Shown: positions 37,431 through 50,542 of the stretch, one piece after another
Layout of the letters: each line of letters opens with the position of its first letter
Numbering within the stretch: position 1 is the first letter of the stretch
DNA from: Typha latifolia
Lineage: Eukaryota; Streptophyta; Magnoliopsida; Poales; Typhaceae
NCBI GenBank assembly: GCA_019914945.1
Contig: CM034102.1
Location: 13,505,501-13,569,500, forward strand
Direction: 5' to 3'
Length of the DNA stretch: 64,000 nt
Made by a program: the position numbers and the translations under genes
The notes under the pieces: generated by a model
Database searches by the model: none
Told to the model about the DNA's origin: nothing
What the model saw: only the letters and a program-made list of their open reading frames with translations

Positions 37431-37842
37431 TTTTTATATAATTGCCACCGAAATTTTTTTAAATATTATATTTGGCACTACATTCATTAAAAATATCATA
37501 ATTGCCACTATAAGAAAAACTATTATGCTCTTTCAAAAATTGTATTAATATAACTTAAATTTGAAAAAGACCCTTTCTCTTGCATAAATTATTTAAAATA
37601 ATTTAAAAGCTATCTAATATTGTATCTAGTACTATTGGACAAAAATTATTAGAACGAATATTTTAGTTTACTCATATATGTTTATTAACTTTAATAATAA
37701 TCTATTAGAAATATTCTATTAAAAACAAGTTGTAATGATAATTAAAATGAATAAATAAAAATCTAGTGATGGTTCTGATATTTAAAAAATGTAATAGTTA
37801 TTAAGATATTTAAAAAAAAATTAGTGGCAATTATGTAAAACA
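37431..37842. mobile_element. MITE abutting the SEP core promoter (about 410 bp)
   Basis: The left end (TTTTATATAATTGCCACCGA, then a T-run and AAATATTAT) matches the inverted right end (TTTTACATAATTGCCACTAA, then a T-run and AAATATCTTAAT). That is about 35 bp of imperfect terminal inverted repeat. The interior is AT-rich and non-coding. Confidence 0.75.
37433..37440 (-). promoter_or_regulatory. TATA box of the SEP gene
   Basis: The minus strand reads TATATAAA, 256 bp upstream of the ATG. This is the best TATA match near the gene and would give a leader of about 225 bp. It lies in the terminal inverted repeat of the adjoining MITE. Confidence 0.55.
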
Positions 37843-39543
37843 GACCCTTTAATTCAATCTATTCTAAGGCCCTTTCTCCATATTGCCCCCTAACTTTTGC
37901 TCCTTTTACATTGAGCCGACCTCCTATAATTTTACACAAAAGTTAAGTAGTTATATATATTTTTGGAGGAAAAAAAGCACAAATGAGAAGGGTATTTTAG
38001 GTAAAAAGAAGTAGAATTTTATCATGCTTCGACCTGATTATCAAATGAGTTAAATAACTTTTATACTATATACAACCATAATATGAGATTTAATAATTTA
38101 AGTATATTTACTTTTTCAATTTAGCATATAAAAACTAAGTATACATTTTATTTTTTTTAATATTCGATGCATATTTTATTATTAATGTATATATATTGCA
38201 AAAGTTCATACCTATAATATAACTCCATGATAACACTAGGCAGGACTTGTAACTTTATGACAAGATTAAACTGATTGATAACTCGTGTCAGACTGCAGGA
38301 GGAGCTGATCTACAAATGTGTTAAAAGGAGGAGGACCTGCAATAAGTTTTAAACTCAGGCGGTAATGTGCAAAATGTGCAAAACTTTGTCCCTATCGCTC
38401 TGCGCTGGGGGGGGGGGTGGGGGACCGGGCGGGGAGGTATGGAATTAAAATAGTGCAAACGTCAGGGTTGGAATTAATAAAGTTAGGGCTCCAAAACTTT
38501 AGGCACGGAGACAGGCTGGGGACGACGCGTGTCGATGCTACAGAGGCAGGGAGGGGATATTTCCGGTCTCGTAAATGCCCCTAGATTTTAGTGGAACTAC
38601 GCAATTGGCCAATTAAATTTGGGATTTAATCTTTTATTTTATATATATATATATAGTTATATATTAGGATCATGACACGTCCGTGGTCGTCGGGTGGGAG
38701 ATTTTACGTGCGATTGCGACTGCTAACTTCGCAGTTTTCCCCTCGGATGGATCATGGCATCAGACTAATTAGCTCGTAAATTATTAGATTCTTTATTAGT
38801 TTATAATAGATAGGATCATTTAAAAAGTTATTATTATTATTATTATTAATGTGACTTAGTTTAAGTGTATTTAATTCCTTGGTATGACTTTGCATGAGAT
38901 GAAGTTGAACAATTGGAGGTGATGCGATGCGATGCATGCATGAGGGGTTACTTTCTCTCTGGTCATTCATGGCATCAGTTTTCATTTATGCCTCCTCCTT
39001 TTTCTATGAGCACAGGATGATGATATGGTCTATAGAAAATTAATATTTTCTTTTTTTAAAACCCATTTTGTAGTCTCTGCTCTTTTAAAGTCAATTGACC
39101 TCGTATGGTTATTGTTTGAATGACAAATATACGTAGTGTTTGACTCTGTGCAAAAGTTATTCGTTAAAACGTGGGTGTATTCTTATAGATCTAAAGTTCT
39201 TAATTATCGGAAGCAACATCATGCATACATCTTGGTGACTAATTATGAGGTTCCTGTTAGGTTATTATATATAATACATATCAATATGTGATGATGGTTG
39301 ATAGCTAGCATGCAGTTGGAATCTCTAATAAGTAAGTAGTGGCAAAAAGGTTATCTTGTTTGGTTGAGTACTTGAGAGTAGGAATGACTCAAACTCTCCA
39401 TTGGCCTTGGCCTTTGGCCTTTGGGTGATCAATAAATCGTAGCTAAAGAGTCTACTGTACCTTTATGGAGATAGCTAGGCTTAGTTGGAAGATAAGTCCT
39501 CCTTCGCCATTATGTCCCTCTCAAGTCTTATCATATATATGCC

Positions 39544-39549
<6 letters not shown>

Positions 39550-39586
<37 letters not shown>
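39550..39586. repeat. (CT)n microsatellite
   Basis: About 37 bp of CT repeats in intergenic DNA. Confidence 0.95.
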
Positions 39587-39588
<2 letters not shown>

Positions 39589-41520
39589 ACGCCGACCATG
39601 ACGATCGATCTCCGACAGCGTGAACATGCCCAGATGAAGGTCGATATCCTTTTTCTATCGTAAGGGTAGCCGGTCGGTGGTTGACGGCCTCCTCCTCAGG
39701 TTTCAGTTATATCCGTTACTTTGAATGGTACGTGAAAGAAACGGAATCATACCTCATAAATTACATCATTTTTTTCTTTCTTTCTTTCTCTCTTTCATGC
39801 ATGCGAGGATGTTTTGTTAGATGCACTCTTCATGTATATGACTTGCCAATCTTGACTACTTCCAGTCATATAAAGATTTTGTTTCTCTCCGAATATAAAA
39901 GAAATTTGTACCAAATCTCCCAGGCCTACTTATACATAAAATAATGGGAATTAGTCTCATTATATTGTTTTTGTCTCCAAAGAATATATATATATACAAA
40001 CAGTAATATATATATCTACTAAGTAATATAAATTAACTACTATCTAAACCAGTACAGATTAGGAACTAATTTAACAAACTTCAGAGTTCATGCAAATCAT
40101 GATACTTGTTGGTTTTTTCATTAACTTCTTGTGCCCTTAATTGGGGATGATTTTTAATAAATGTGCATCATTGTCAAAGACTTGTGGCCATGTTTGGTGA
40201 TGCCTTTGGGGACAACATTTAATAGTTAGTAGAGGAGTCCACAAAAACTTTATTAATAGTCCAAGTAGATATTTCCATACACATTTAATTTTCCCACTGT
40301 TGATTGATTGACCAGTTGAGAAATGGTACTTGGTGGGGTAGCTGGTCAAACACTATCAAGAGACAGACAACACAATACATATATATGTATATAGGCAAAT
40401 TTATATTAAAAAAAACTCAATCTTTTATTATTATCTAATCTCTGTATTTTATTTTTATTATCTCAAAAATACTGTAAGTTAAATTTAACCTAACAATGAC
40501 AAAATTAAGAATACTCTATTACATTCGTCAATAAAAAACTAAGTCACCTAAAATACCTTTGATTAAGTTGTCTATATAGTGAATAATAATATTGTTGATG
40601 TTATAATTATTATGTATATATAGATAATTTAAATGGTAGTGTACTTTTTGCAATAATAAAAGTAAATGGATCGAATGATAAATAACAGTGTGATAATAGA
40701 TAATAAAAGTAAAAAATATAGAGTGATTTTCATCAATTTCCTTGATATTGAGAATTAGATGTGAAATAGTTGTGCACCTTGTTTCGCATTGGCAAACTAT
40801 TTCTTTGACTTGCATGTAATCTTTTGGGGACTTTCTATTAGATATTGCTAGGATAAGATAAGCTTCCCCCAAAAGTTCCTTTCAGAAGGAGGTATTCCTA
40901 GTAGTGCATATAATGCAAAGAGCATGCACAATTGGGTATAAGAGCTATTATATTAGGATAAGTAGTCCTTTTGTTATCTTCTTATTCTTCCTTCTTTTTT
41001 TTTGTGGAGACATGATGAACTAATTAAAGAAAATAGCAGGGAGTGCAATATCAAAGCAAGCCAACCACCATTATTCTGACAATTACTTGTACTTTCCTCT
41101 ATCTAGTGATGTACCAGAAGTATTAATTTTTTTTTAAAAAAAAAGGACTTCTATTAGTTCCTTGGTAGAAATTGCTGATCTACATACTCTTGCATAAAGT
41201 AAAATAATAAAGTAAAGATTTTCTTAGTGCAATTCTTAACTTAAGATCCCTCTCAGTAATGAGTTATACTCAGAATTCTCTCTCTTAAATAATTATAAAA
41301 CATACTCGATGCGACTTTATACACATTTTACTATATTATACATACTACATGCCCTATAAATTTTACATCTGTTTGCAAGTCCTATATAAACTCTCTAGTG
41401 CACACTATTGGGAACAGAAATTTAAGATCAAGGTTGAGACTTTCAAGTATCAATGTTTTGCTACTAGGATACCATCTTGTTCTTTAAGTTTCGTTCTAAC
41501 ATATATTTAGCTCCATTCAT

Positions 41521-41908
41521 TTTAGGAATAATTTTTTTTTTTTTCACAATATAACTTTTTATTCTAAAATAATAGCTAAATATCATAACAATTTTATTCT
41601 AGAATAAAAATACTATTCATCAAAATTATATTTTGTAACACATACTAACTCAATTACTGATTTACGATTGATATCTATCCCATCAACCTAATTTATATCA
41701 AATCAAAATGTATTTATGATAAATTTATAAAAAAATTACTAACACATTTTTTTCATCTTTTTCTTCACTTAAAATCACATCAAAAATAATTATTACATAT
41801 TTATTCCATAATATTAATTAACACAAAAATAGTTATTTCTAAAATAAAAATATTATTTTAAAAATAATAAAGAGATATATATATTCTAAAATTAATCTTA
41901 TTCCTAAA
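41521..41908. mobile_element. MITE, 388 bp
   Basis: Ends TTTAGGAATAA and TTATTCCTAAA are inverted repeats. The interior (AAATACTATTCATCAAAATT, TCTATCCCATCA) is shared with the element at 57,110-57,470. The target duplication is unclear. Confidence 0.7.
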
Positions 41909-42103
41909 GTAAAAGATGTCTCAGATCTCTCTCTACGGCAAATTCAAAAGTGAGCTTGAGAATACTAATGCATTGTACTACTGGGAAGAGAATATAAAAG
42001 ATCTAAACTTTTTCTACTAAAGATAGCATCTTGTGTTATTGAAGTTTTGTTCTTAAAATTTTAGATTCTCTCTCCCTCCACCAAATCCAAAATTTAGTTT
42101 GAG

Positions 42104-42139
<36 letters not shown>

Positions 42140-42589
42140 TTAGCTTGGCACTTTTGTAACCTATCTTTATCTCTCCATGAGACTCTGACGAGAAAAAGAA
42201 AGAAAGAAAAACAAACTAAGAGAGGCCATAAATTGAGGGAATTAAGGAGAATATATGACATATATGTTACATGTCTTGCTAAAGCTGCCCAATTAAAAGG
42301 TGGGAGAAAAGGAAAGGGACTAGATGGAAAGAAAAAGATTGAAGGCATCTGACACCAAAACAACATTAATTTGGAGTGGTGCTAAATCATTTTTGCCGCA
42401 TCAATCTTTATCTCATGGATAACAACATTTAAGAGAATGCTTTAGGGATTGGACTACATATACAAATACATTACACGCAACTTCACCCACCATCATACAA
42501 TGTCCCACCACAATAGATAAGGTTGCATCATGACTCAGACCACACCTTGCTATCTTTAAAATTTTATTATTCTCTAACAACTTAAGTTT

Positions 42590-42790
42590 TTACGAGCATA
42601 ATTGATTCGTCAATTCCGAAGACTGTTCACGAGCTACGTGAGTTTCTTGGCTTAATGGGTTACTACCGTAGATTTATTGTTGAATATAGAAAAATTGCAG
42701 CACCACACGTCGACCCTTTTGAGAAGGATTCCTTTGTGTGAATCGACAAAGCGACGATGACGGCTTTTAAAAAATTAAAATCTGCTACAA
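42590..42790 (+). pseudogene. Ty3/gypsy reverse transcriptase scrap
   Basis: Translation gives PKTVHELREFLGLMGYYRRF and KIAAP, the region after the gypsy reverse transcriptase core. There is a stop at about 42,740. It is an isolated fragment without LTRs. Confidence 0.7.
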
Positions 42791-44729
42791 TTGACCGACG
42801 AGTTAATATGGAGTCAGAAAAAAGGCATGCGTCAAAAATTATATCGGCAGTGTCTTGACTAGAAGAGGCATACATACAACATCTAATCTAACCAGAGATG
42901 AATAAAGAGAATGGATAGGAGAGATGTCAAAACAACACCCTATATTTTAGTGATTTTATGAGGAACTTCCGTAGTTGAATTATTTATAATTTCACTCTCT
43001 TTTATTTGAAAGTTTTATATAACACCCTTACTTTGCTTCGACTAATTACACTTAATTCTAAATTATTATCTATTCATCTATGTGAAACAGAAATATCTCT
43101 AGGAGACGCATACCATTCAAATTTTCTAGAATACCCTTAAGAACAATGTTCTCGAAGAATTTTGAATTTTGTAGTGTTATTTTAGGTGAGTAAAAGAGAA
43201 AAATAAAGATAAATATATTTTTGGTATCTTTTAAGAGGTAAACTTAATGTCTCTATTTAGATTACCGTTTTGTTATAGAGATTAGTTAGTTTTAATTAAG
43301 CCACGTGTAATATAAAAATTATAAGTGAAAAGGAGGTATCAAATTACATTTTATTTTATCATAACTATTTATTGTAGTTGAGATAGCTTAATTAGGCTTT
43401 GTCTATTAAAAGTCACATAGAAATTTGGGAGTTGGGGCCTAAGTTTATTGGGAGGCCTTCTGTATTGGGCCAGCCCTGACTTAATAATGACCATAAAGAA
43501 GTCGTCGCCGTAATCTACAACATAATCGACCCTTGAAACGATTTGGTCTAGAAGTCGGCGCCGTCTCTTTGTATGTAGTAATATAACATGAGCTAGAAAA
43601 GGGGAGAGGTTTTTTCTTTCAATTTTTTTCTTGATATAATATCTCCCTTCTCTATCTCCTCTCTCTCCCCCTCTTCTCTACCATAATCTCTCCTCCTCTT
43701 TCTTTTTCTCATTCCACCTCATTGCCGGCACCATCAACTCACCATTTATATTGTTGCGACTTAGCATCATCGTCGGCGTCCTAACCATCTATCTCCTCCA
43801 TTCGATGTCAGTAGTGGCCAGGTCCACAAGGTGGTGCCATCGAAGGTGGAGTCTCGGCTCCACCACTTTGTGCACCTCCTGTGGCTCATCTTCAGCTAAT
43901 CTCAGCAGTCGGAGACTTCCTCCTCCTCCTCCTCCCCTAGCTTCGCTCGCTCTATCACGCATGCTACCCTCATCGTTTCTATCATCCTTGATCCCCTCAC
44001 TGCGTCAATCTTCCTCCATTCCGACCGTAAGACATCGGAGATGGTTACGATTACTACTAGACCATTTTGTTCTTCTACGTCCCTTCTCTTTAGTTTCCTA
44101 TAGGAGTCGTATATCAAGCTTATAAAATCTTATTAGAATGAATGGAATTGCAAGCCTACTGGCTTTTCATAAAAATAGAATTGAAAAATCTCCTCTCTCT
44201 GATCCTTTTGTTTCTAAATCTGAATCAAACATCACATATTTTGGTCTGGTTCTATATCATGTGATCCCATGTTAAATAATTGGAGTAACATTGGCTATTT
44301 GAGAGGGTAATGAAACCTTTTGCCTAAGAATATACATATAGAGAGAGTTTTTGAACAAACTTTGGCCAAATTTCTATTTTTTATATGTCTAATATATTTC
44401 AAAATTTAAAAATGAAACTATGTAAATTGTGTAACTTCAGTAAAACTATTGATTGGGACACGAGGACTTTTAAATGTAAATGAGTCAGCAATGTATATAA
44501 ATTTTAACTAATTTAGATTTGCCGCTAATTATTTTACGCATCTAACTCATCAGCGACTTATATGAAATTTAAAGTATGCTTGCTAAGTACCGGTAAAAGT
44601 TTTTTTGATTTCCAGTTTAATGATGTATATTTCAAAGTTGAAAAATAAATTATATAAAAATTTCTTCCCTCGTAATTAGCAAATGATTTCCAAATTTTCA
44701 TATAAATCCGGGACTCGTATTTGGATAAT

Positions 44730-44736
<7 letters not shown>

Positions 44737-44804
<68 letters not shown>
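44737..44804. repeat. (AT)n microsatellite, 68 bp
   Basis: The longest uninterrupted AT repeat in the window. Confidence 0.97.
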
Positions 44805-44806
<2 letters not shown>

Positions 44807-46064
44807 TTGTCATACAAAATAATTGAAAGGAAAAAAGGAAAGAAAATAATGGATAGTTACTGGCAGCCTAAGGCCATTTAGCTCCCAAAATATCTCAAAG
44901 GAATCACCTGAAATTGACACTGTCTTCAAAAGCCATTGCCTTTCTCCATCCTCTCCTTCAATCTACAGAGAAGCTTTCCTCTATTGCATCTCTTGACTCT
45001 CTTGTACATCCTATCAAATCTCTGTCTAAGTTTGCAGAATCTTGTACCCAAAACTTGTGAATTGTTTTCCAACTTTGTCTGCTTACATGCAATACCCATT
45101 CAGCTTTAGACAAGAGTGGAGCCACCTTTCTCACATCATCTGACATTTAGAGTTGAACAAACTCATTGTTCTATCCCATAGTAGACATCCAAGCATCATG
45201 AAAATTTGTTTGCTTGTGTGAACTCAAGTAAACATACTATTCAGTTTTCTTAGATTTTATCGCATTATAGGTTTGTTTGTGCATCTAAATTATAAATTGT
45301 TGTCAAGGAGAAAGGAGAGCAGAAGTCCTGACCTCTCAACGTAGGATAACTAGATGTCTCAATCACTGAAATACCAGTAAAAATACCATATAATGGGTTA
45401 TTTTTGTGATCTTTGGCCTAAAAACTCATCTAATAGAAAAGAAAAAAGTAAATATTTTAGAGCTACTAATATTCAAGGTACAATAAGGAGTATTTTAGTT
45501 TGTTATTTTCAAAAGTAATAAAATTAACTGATTGTTTTTGATGTATTAAAATCAAAATGCAAGATTTGAATTATAAATATAAGGGTTATTAGTAATAGGG
45601 AAACTGTTTACACTCTCTATTTTTGATATCGGTAAATCGAGCCCTACATTTTGTCAATTATGCATAGAAAATACTATGATATTTGATCTGGTAAATAAAT
45701 TTCCCTAGGTTAAATTAACTATATTAAAAAAAAATTATAAAAATATCATCACCCAAGCTATATTTAACCGTATCCAAGCTATATCCAAGTTATACCCAAT
45801 CTTACCAACCTATAGTTTATCTAATTAATGAAATATTCTCCTTTTATGCTATCTTTCCGAATGATATTCTTAGAATAATATTTGATAAAACATAGGCCTC
45901 CATCTATGGATATTAAAGCTTAAATACATTAAAAGGCAGGATGTCAAATACATTAAAGACCCCGGGCTCTCTCAAACCAAGATCATGATCCTATGGTAGG
46001 AAAAGGTGACAAAATTCCAATATCTCTTTCCACACTATTTATTTATTTAATTATTTTTCACTAG

Positions 46065-46070
46065 TATAAA
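46065..46070 (+). promoter_or_regulatory. Candidate TATA box of the BIG GRAIN 1-like gene
   Basis: TATAAA lies 131 bp upstream of the proposed ATG, a plausible distance for a plant gene. This is motif evidence only. Confidence 0.4.
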
Positions 46071-46200
46071 GTAGGGCAACATTTAGATAGCATTAAGTCC
46101 AAAACCAAATACAACTCCCTCCTCCCTCCCCCCCCTCTCCCCCACCGTACGTCCACTGGTCTAGTGGTCTCCACTGCTCTCCATCAATGCCCATCATCCC

Positions 46201-46869
46201 ATGACCACCCTATTAACTACCCTACAAGAAGCATCTCCACATCCCATGCAGCACTGCTGCAACATGCATCCATTGTCCATGTCTGCCATCAGACACACAA
46301 ACTGCACCCATCCCTCCTCGAACCCGCCTCGCCGCCGGCGGGGATCCGGTGAGCTTGACGTCTTCGAGGCGGCGAGGTACTTCTCCGATGGCGTCGTCTG
46401 CGTCGGCCTCCTTGGTGGAATTGCCTTCCAAACAAGCATGAAGCAGCGAGAAGAAGATGAAGATAAGAGAAGGTTGGAGATAGCCATGAAGAGATCCATG
46501 CAAGCCCAAGAGTCAACCAAGGGTAAGATGTCACCTAACAAATCTCCAGGTGGTAGGTTGGCTAGCTTTCTCAGCTCTTTATTCCATCAGAAGACTTCTA
46601 AAAAGAAATCAAAGTCTATCTTCACTACTCAACCAAAGGAAACAGAGGATCATGAAGTTAGGACAAGAGATGCGTTCTTGAGTCACAGAAGAGTTGAGGG
46701 AATTAGGTATGTGGGAAATGATTGGAATGGTGATGAAGAGGAGGAGGAGGAGGAGGAGGACGATGGTGGGAGTAGTGATTCAAGCTCTGATCTTTTTGAG
46801 CTAAAGAGCTATGACTTGAAGAATTTGTCAAGTGATCTTCCAGTTTATGGAACAACAAAGTTAAGGTAA
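46201..46869 (+). CDS. BIG GRAIN 1-like protein, single exon, 222 aa
   Basis: A single-exon frame with a plausible TATA box upstream. Residues about 50-63 read GELDVFEAARYFSD and residues about 115-126 read SPGGRLASFLSSLF. Both resemble conserved blocks of the plant BIG GRAIN 1 family, which promotes auxin response and organ size and whose rice member is plasma-membrane-associated (family knowledge). An acidic run of E/D follows near 179-188, then SSDSSSDLFELKSYDL and a DLPVYGTTKL end. The N-terminal 40 residues (MTTLLTTLQEASPHPMQHCC) are low in similarity to anything I know. The usual LLDEIYRSI motif is not visible, so this may be a short divergent member or translation may start at a later Met. 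Assignment rests on motif memory. Confidence 0.68.
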   Translation: MTTLLTTLQEASPHPMQHCCNMHPLSMSAIRHTNCTHPSSNPPRRRRGSGELDVFEAARYFSDGVVCVGLLGGIAFQTSMKQREEDEDKRRLEIAMKRSMQAQESTKGKMSPNKSPGGRLASFLSSLFHQKTSKKKSKSIFTTQPKETEDHEVRTRDAFLSHRRVEGIRYVGNDWNGDEEEEEEEEDDGGSSDSSSDLFELKSYDLKNLSSDLPVYGTTKLR

Positions 46870-47014
46870 TGGCTCTTATTCTGCAAATAGCTCTTATTGT
46901 GCAAGCATTGCTAGCTAGTGAATGCATGGTTGTGACTCTTTATTGTTCAAATACTAAGAAAATTGTTTGCAAATAAGACAGAAGTAGCTTCTGTTTTGAA
47001 TAAGCTTGTGCTCT

Positions 47015-47019
<5 letters not shown>

Positions 47020-47084
<65 letters not shown>
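47020..47084. repeat. (CT)n microsatellite
   Basis: About 65 bp of CT repeats, 150 bp after the BIG GRAIN 1-like stop codon, probably in or near its 3' UTR. Confidence 0.95.
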
Positions 47085-47088
<4 letters not shown>

Positions 47089-48476
47089 CAATAAAGTGTT
47101 CCTTCTCTTATTTGGATATACATTTATTTGGCTAGTTTAAGATTTGGTTGTAATATTTGTAGCCACATAAAATGGAAATATCTTTTTGAGTCTGGGCGCG
47201 TGTGTGAGAAAGAGTATATCTATCTATCTGTAGGTCTTTTACACCCTTCACACATTATATAATTGACTATATTACACATAAAGTTGTATCTCTTTATTAT
47301 TTATAAATAGATCTTTTATCTTTTATTTTTGTTGGCCTATAATTTTACTCAAATTTTATTCTTTGGTTGTAAAACTTATAATTACCTTGAATAAATTTAT
47401 ACAAAAAATAATATTTAATTACTAAACTATGAATAAGTATGTTAATTATAATAAAAATTTTGTTTAGAGAACACGCATAACTTCATCACACCTCTCTGCC
47501 TATGATAAAATTTGTGCATAACTTGTCGAGTATTTTATCTTATACAAGACTTAACTAAAATATGAATAAATAAATATTTAGTTGTAAAATATATTGATGA
47601 AAAATCTATTTGGAAAAGAAGTACTCTTTGTGTGGGGAATCCAAACATTAACTTTGTTTCCATATTTTGATAGACATATATAATTTAACTCTACCATTAG
47701 ATTAGCTTTACTATAAAGCTTAATCAAGTCTTCAGAACAGTCTAGAAATAAATCAGAACATTGATTTCAAATAGAAACGACCTAAATTAAAGCCACAAAA
47801 TTACTATTCACACGACAAATGATTGAGGACTATGATATTACTTCTCAAAAAATCTCTAAGGATTTTATAATCTGCTCTTTTAATTTTTTTTATAATTTTT
47901 GTTTAACACTCAGGATTAACGTGAGGTACCATCAAATAAATATTTTATTATAATATACTAAATATTTTATAAAATACTTAGATTATTCATGTATTCTTCA
48001 TCCTCTCATTCTCTCACATCTTTCTTGTGGAATTAGTATAAGAGGATGAGGGGGAAGAGAAGAAGAAGAGTAGGAGGAAGAGGAGAGAAGAGGAGGGAAG
48101 GCGGTGGCAATGAGGGTAGAGATGTGAGGTTATTTTAGTAATTTGATTAATATTAATTAGTTAAAATAACATCATGATATTAAATAAAAATTATAAAAAA
48201 AATAAGTGATCTGGTTACAAAATACCGAAAGACAGAGTGTAAGTCATAAAATATAGAATGTGATTTGTAGAATTCAAATAAAAATATTATTTGATAAAAT
48301 ATTTCACTTTTTATTCCATCTAGGAGTTCTTATTTGGAGTTGTTAAGTTAAATTTACATCCTGCTGTTGTTTGGTATTCTTTTAACAAATAAAGGGTTAA
48401 TTTATTATAGTGAAAAGACTAGAACTTTATTTATAATACAGTTCAAAATGTAATAATATTTAAATAAATATATAAA
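47085..48476. other. Intergenic, AT-rich
   Basis: No gene is seen. A purine-rich GAGGAAGAGG stretch lies near 48,040-48,110. Confidence 0.6.
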
Positions 48477-48548
48477 GTCGTTGTAGTATAGTGGTGAGTA
48501 TTTCCGCCTGTCACGCGGACGACCCGGGTTCGATCCCCGGCAACGGCG
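48477..48548 (+). tRNA. tRNA-Asp (GUC)
   Basis: A 72-nt cloverleaf. The acceptor stem GTCGTTG (48477-48483) pairs with CAACGGC (48541-48547) with one G:U pair, and discriminator G is at 48548. The D-loop box TAGTATAGTGG and T-loop box GGTTCGATCC are canonical internal promoter elements. The anticodon GTC is at 48510-48512. There is no intron. A TTTT run at about 48,551 would stop RNA polymerase III. Confidence 0.96.
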
Positions 48549-50420
48549 ATTTTCTATTTTTGTGGATAAATTACTGCCCCTCTTATTTTATTTTATTTTT
48601 TCATTTTTCCATTTAAACTTAATAAACCAAGTCTAAAAATAAATTAAAAATTATGAGAATATATTTTGCCAACATAATAAATATTAAAACATCAAAATTA
48701 CCCTTCTCATTTTCATTAAATTTACTCACTATATTCTATTTTTGAAATTTAAAACAATCCACATCCCTTTAAATATATAATCATCTTAAAAATATGGATA
48801 TAAAATTTATTTTTACTCAAACAACAATTAGACCATTTGGTATCAAAATTTAATAAAATATTAATAATCTATATGTAAAATGATACGAATGAAATGTTAA
48901 TGGGATGTATGATAATAATTGCCCCCCCTTCCTCTTCCCCTTCGGATACAAGCCAAGAACTCAATAATGGTGAAGTCTTTCTCAAACTTTGGTAAGGTGT
49001 TGAAGTCTTCCAAAATGGGGAAGAAAGAGAAAAGCTTCATACTTTGATACTTGACAAGTAAGTCTGCAACCAACCCACAGAGGATATGTCTAATCCTGCC
49101 GACTTTGATACTTTGATACCTTGCACGCAACTTCCCTGCCGACTTCTAACGTCTAATCCTTCTCATAACTCCGCAACATCACCGACTTCATAAAACGTCA
49201 CCGACTTCATAAAATATATTCATTGCATAGCCTATTCTGCAACTATGACTATTATATATATATATATATATATATATTAGAGTTAATTATATCTTATCAT
49301 TTCTGACATTGTAAATGATTATTATTGATCACATGATTTCTAATATATCGATCGGATTTTAGATGACAAAAATATTAGATACATTAGAAATCTTATCTAA
49401 TTATTCATAAATTTAAATATCTGAAAAGCTAATAATGTCAGTTTAAATGTAATTATAAGGATGAAGTATATTTAGATCTAACTATAGGAGAATAAAAAAT
49501 GAGCGATAGTTTAGAGGATGTAGATATGATTAAACCTTTCAATTATCTCTAATGGTAATTAAACGACATATGAACTAGTGAGGTTTCTACTAAACATCAC
49601 TGCTCTTATTCCATCAGGCTATGTTTGAACATGGACTTCCATATTCGATTCGGATGCTTTCTAAATCCTTTTTAAAGTATAAAGAGCATCCTAGTTTAGT
49701 CAATTCGAGTCCTTTTTTTCGTCTTAATTCTGTTGGCGAGTGCTCTTCAGACAGAGACTCTTTACTTAATACCTACTCCTTATAAGTATTATATTCACAT
49801 GAATAAAATGAATCAAAAGAGTCATCCTCCAAGAAATTATACGTTCCTTATAAATTTCTTTGGACAATGAAGTGCCGATAATTATGACAACTAAACTGCA
49901 AAATTATTTTATTATAGAAAAATTTGTATGTAACTCTACACTTAATCGAAATTTGCAGAGATTGTAGGATAAACTCAACAATTTTCTTCCACGACTTGTT
50001 ATATTATGTGAACAATATTTTATCTTTTTATCATTCTAAGATAGTGCTTAGATGATTAAAAAGACTCATTCCTAATTATTTGCTTAAAGTTTACAAGGAT
50101 CAAGGCGAGTTTCTTCGTCGGCGTCCAATTAGATCAGATTTTGGGCGAAAATAGAGGCTTTTATTTTAATTTCTTTCTGAAATGAAAGAAGGTTTCATTG
50201 TTAAAAAATACAAAAAAAATCCTGATGTTGGATTATGCAAGGTCATTAATATTAATATCTGGAATGTTTCTTTATACTCTCAAGCAAATAATCAAATATT
50301 TGGCACCTTTTTTTAATTTATTAGCATGTGATATTTAAATTATAGTTGGGCTGCTTAACGGTCCCTTTCCCAGACCAGATGACCGTTGATAGGCACATTT
50401 CAAATCTCCCGCGTCCCTTT
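48549..50420. other. Intergenic, AT-rich, upstream of COBL4
   Basis: No convincing gene. A minus-strand ORF at 48,897-49,130 (LVADLLVKYQSMKLFSFFPI) lies next to short TACTTTGATAC repeats and matches no family I know. A TA microsatellite lies at about 49,251-49,278. Confidence 0.55.
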
Positions 50421-50430
50421 CCTCCCACTC

Positions 50431-50542
50431 ACCAAACACATTGCTTCAGAACAGAGGAATTAAAATAGAAGAAAAGGAGAGAAGGAGAAGAAGAAGAAGA
50501 AAAAAAAAATGATATGAATTCCTCTGAATCACCTAACCAACC
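50431..50542 (+). promoter_or_regulatory. Cluster of secondary-wall MYB elements upstream of COBL4
   Basis: Three matches to the SMRE consensus ACC(A/T)A(A/C)(T/C) lie on the coding strand: ACCAAAC (50431-50437), ACCTAAC (50531-50537) and ACCAACC (50536-50542), 140-250 bp upstream of the ATG. MYB46/MYB83 bind such sites in secondary-wall genes (established). Their use here is inference. Confidence 0.45.

Larger units (their letters stand above)
37843..46064. other. Intergenic region between SEP and the BIG GRAIN 1-like gene
   Basis: AT-rich DNA with a G-rich patch (38,407-38,436), CT and TA microsatellites, a MITE (41,521-41,908), a gypsy scrap (about 42,590-42,790) and a CT-rich stretch at 43,600-44,000. 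An ORF at 43,751-44,125 is low-complexity and I do not accept it as a gene. No further gene is seen. Confidence 0.6.

Noticed and set aside
43751..44125. 124-codon plus-strand ORF
   Set aside because: Ser/Pro/Leu-rich low-complexity translation of a CT-rich stretch, with no domain or gene context.
46194..46541. Minus-strand ORFs opposite the BIG GRAIN 1-like gene
   Set aside because: Shadow frames of the plus-strand gene, with no family motifs.
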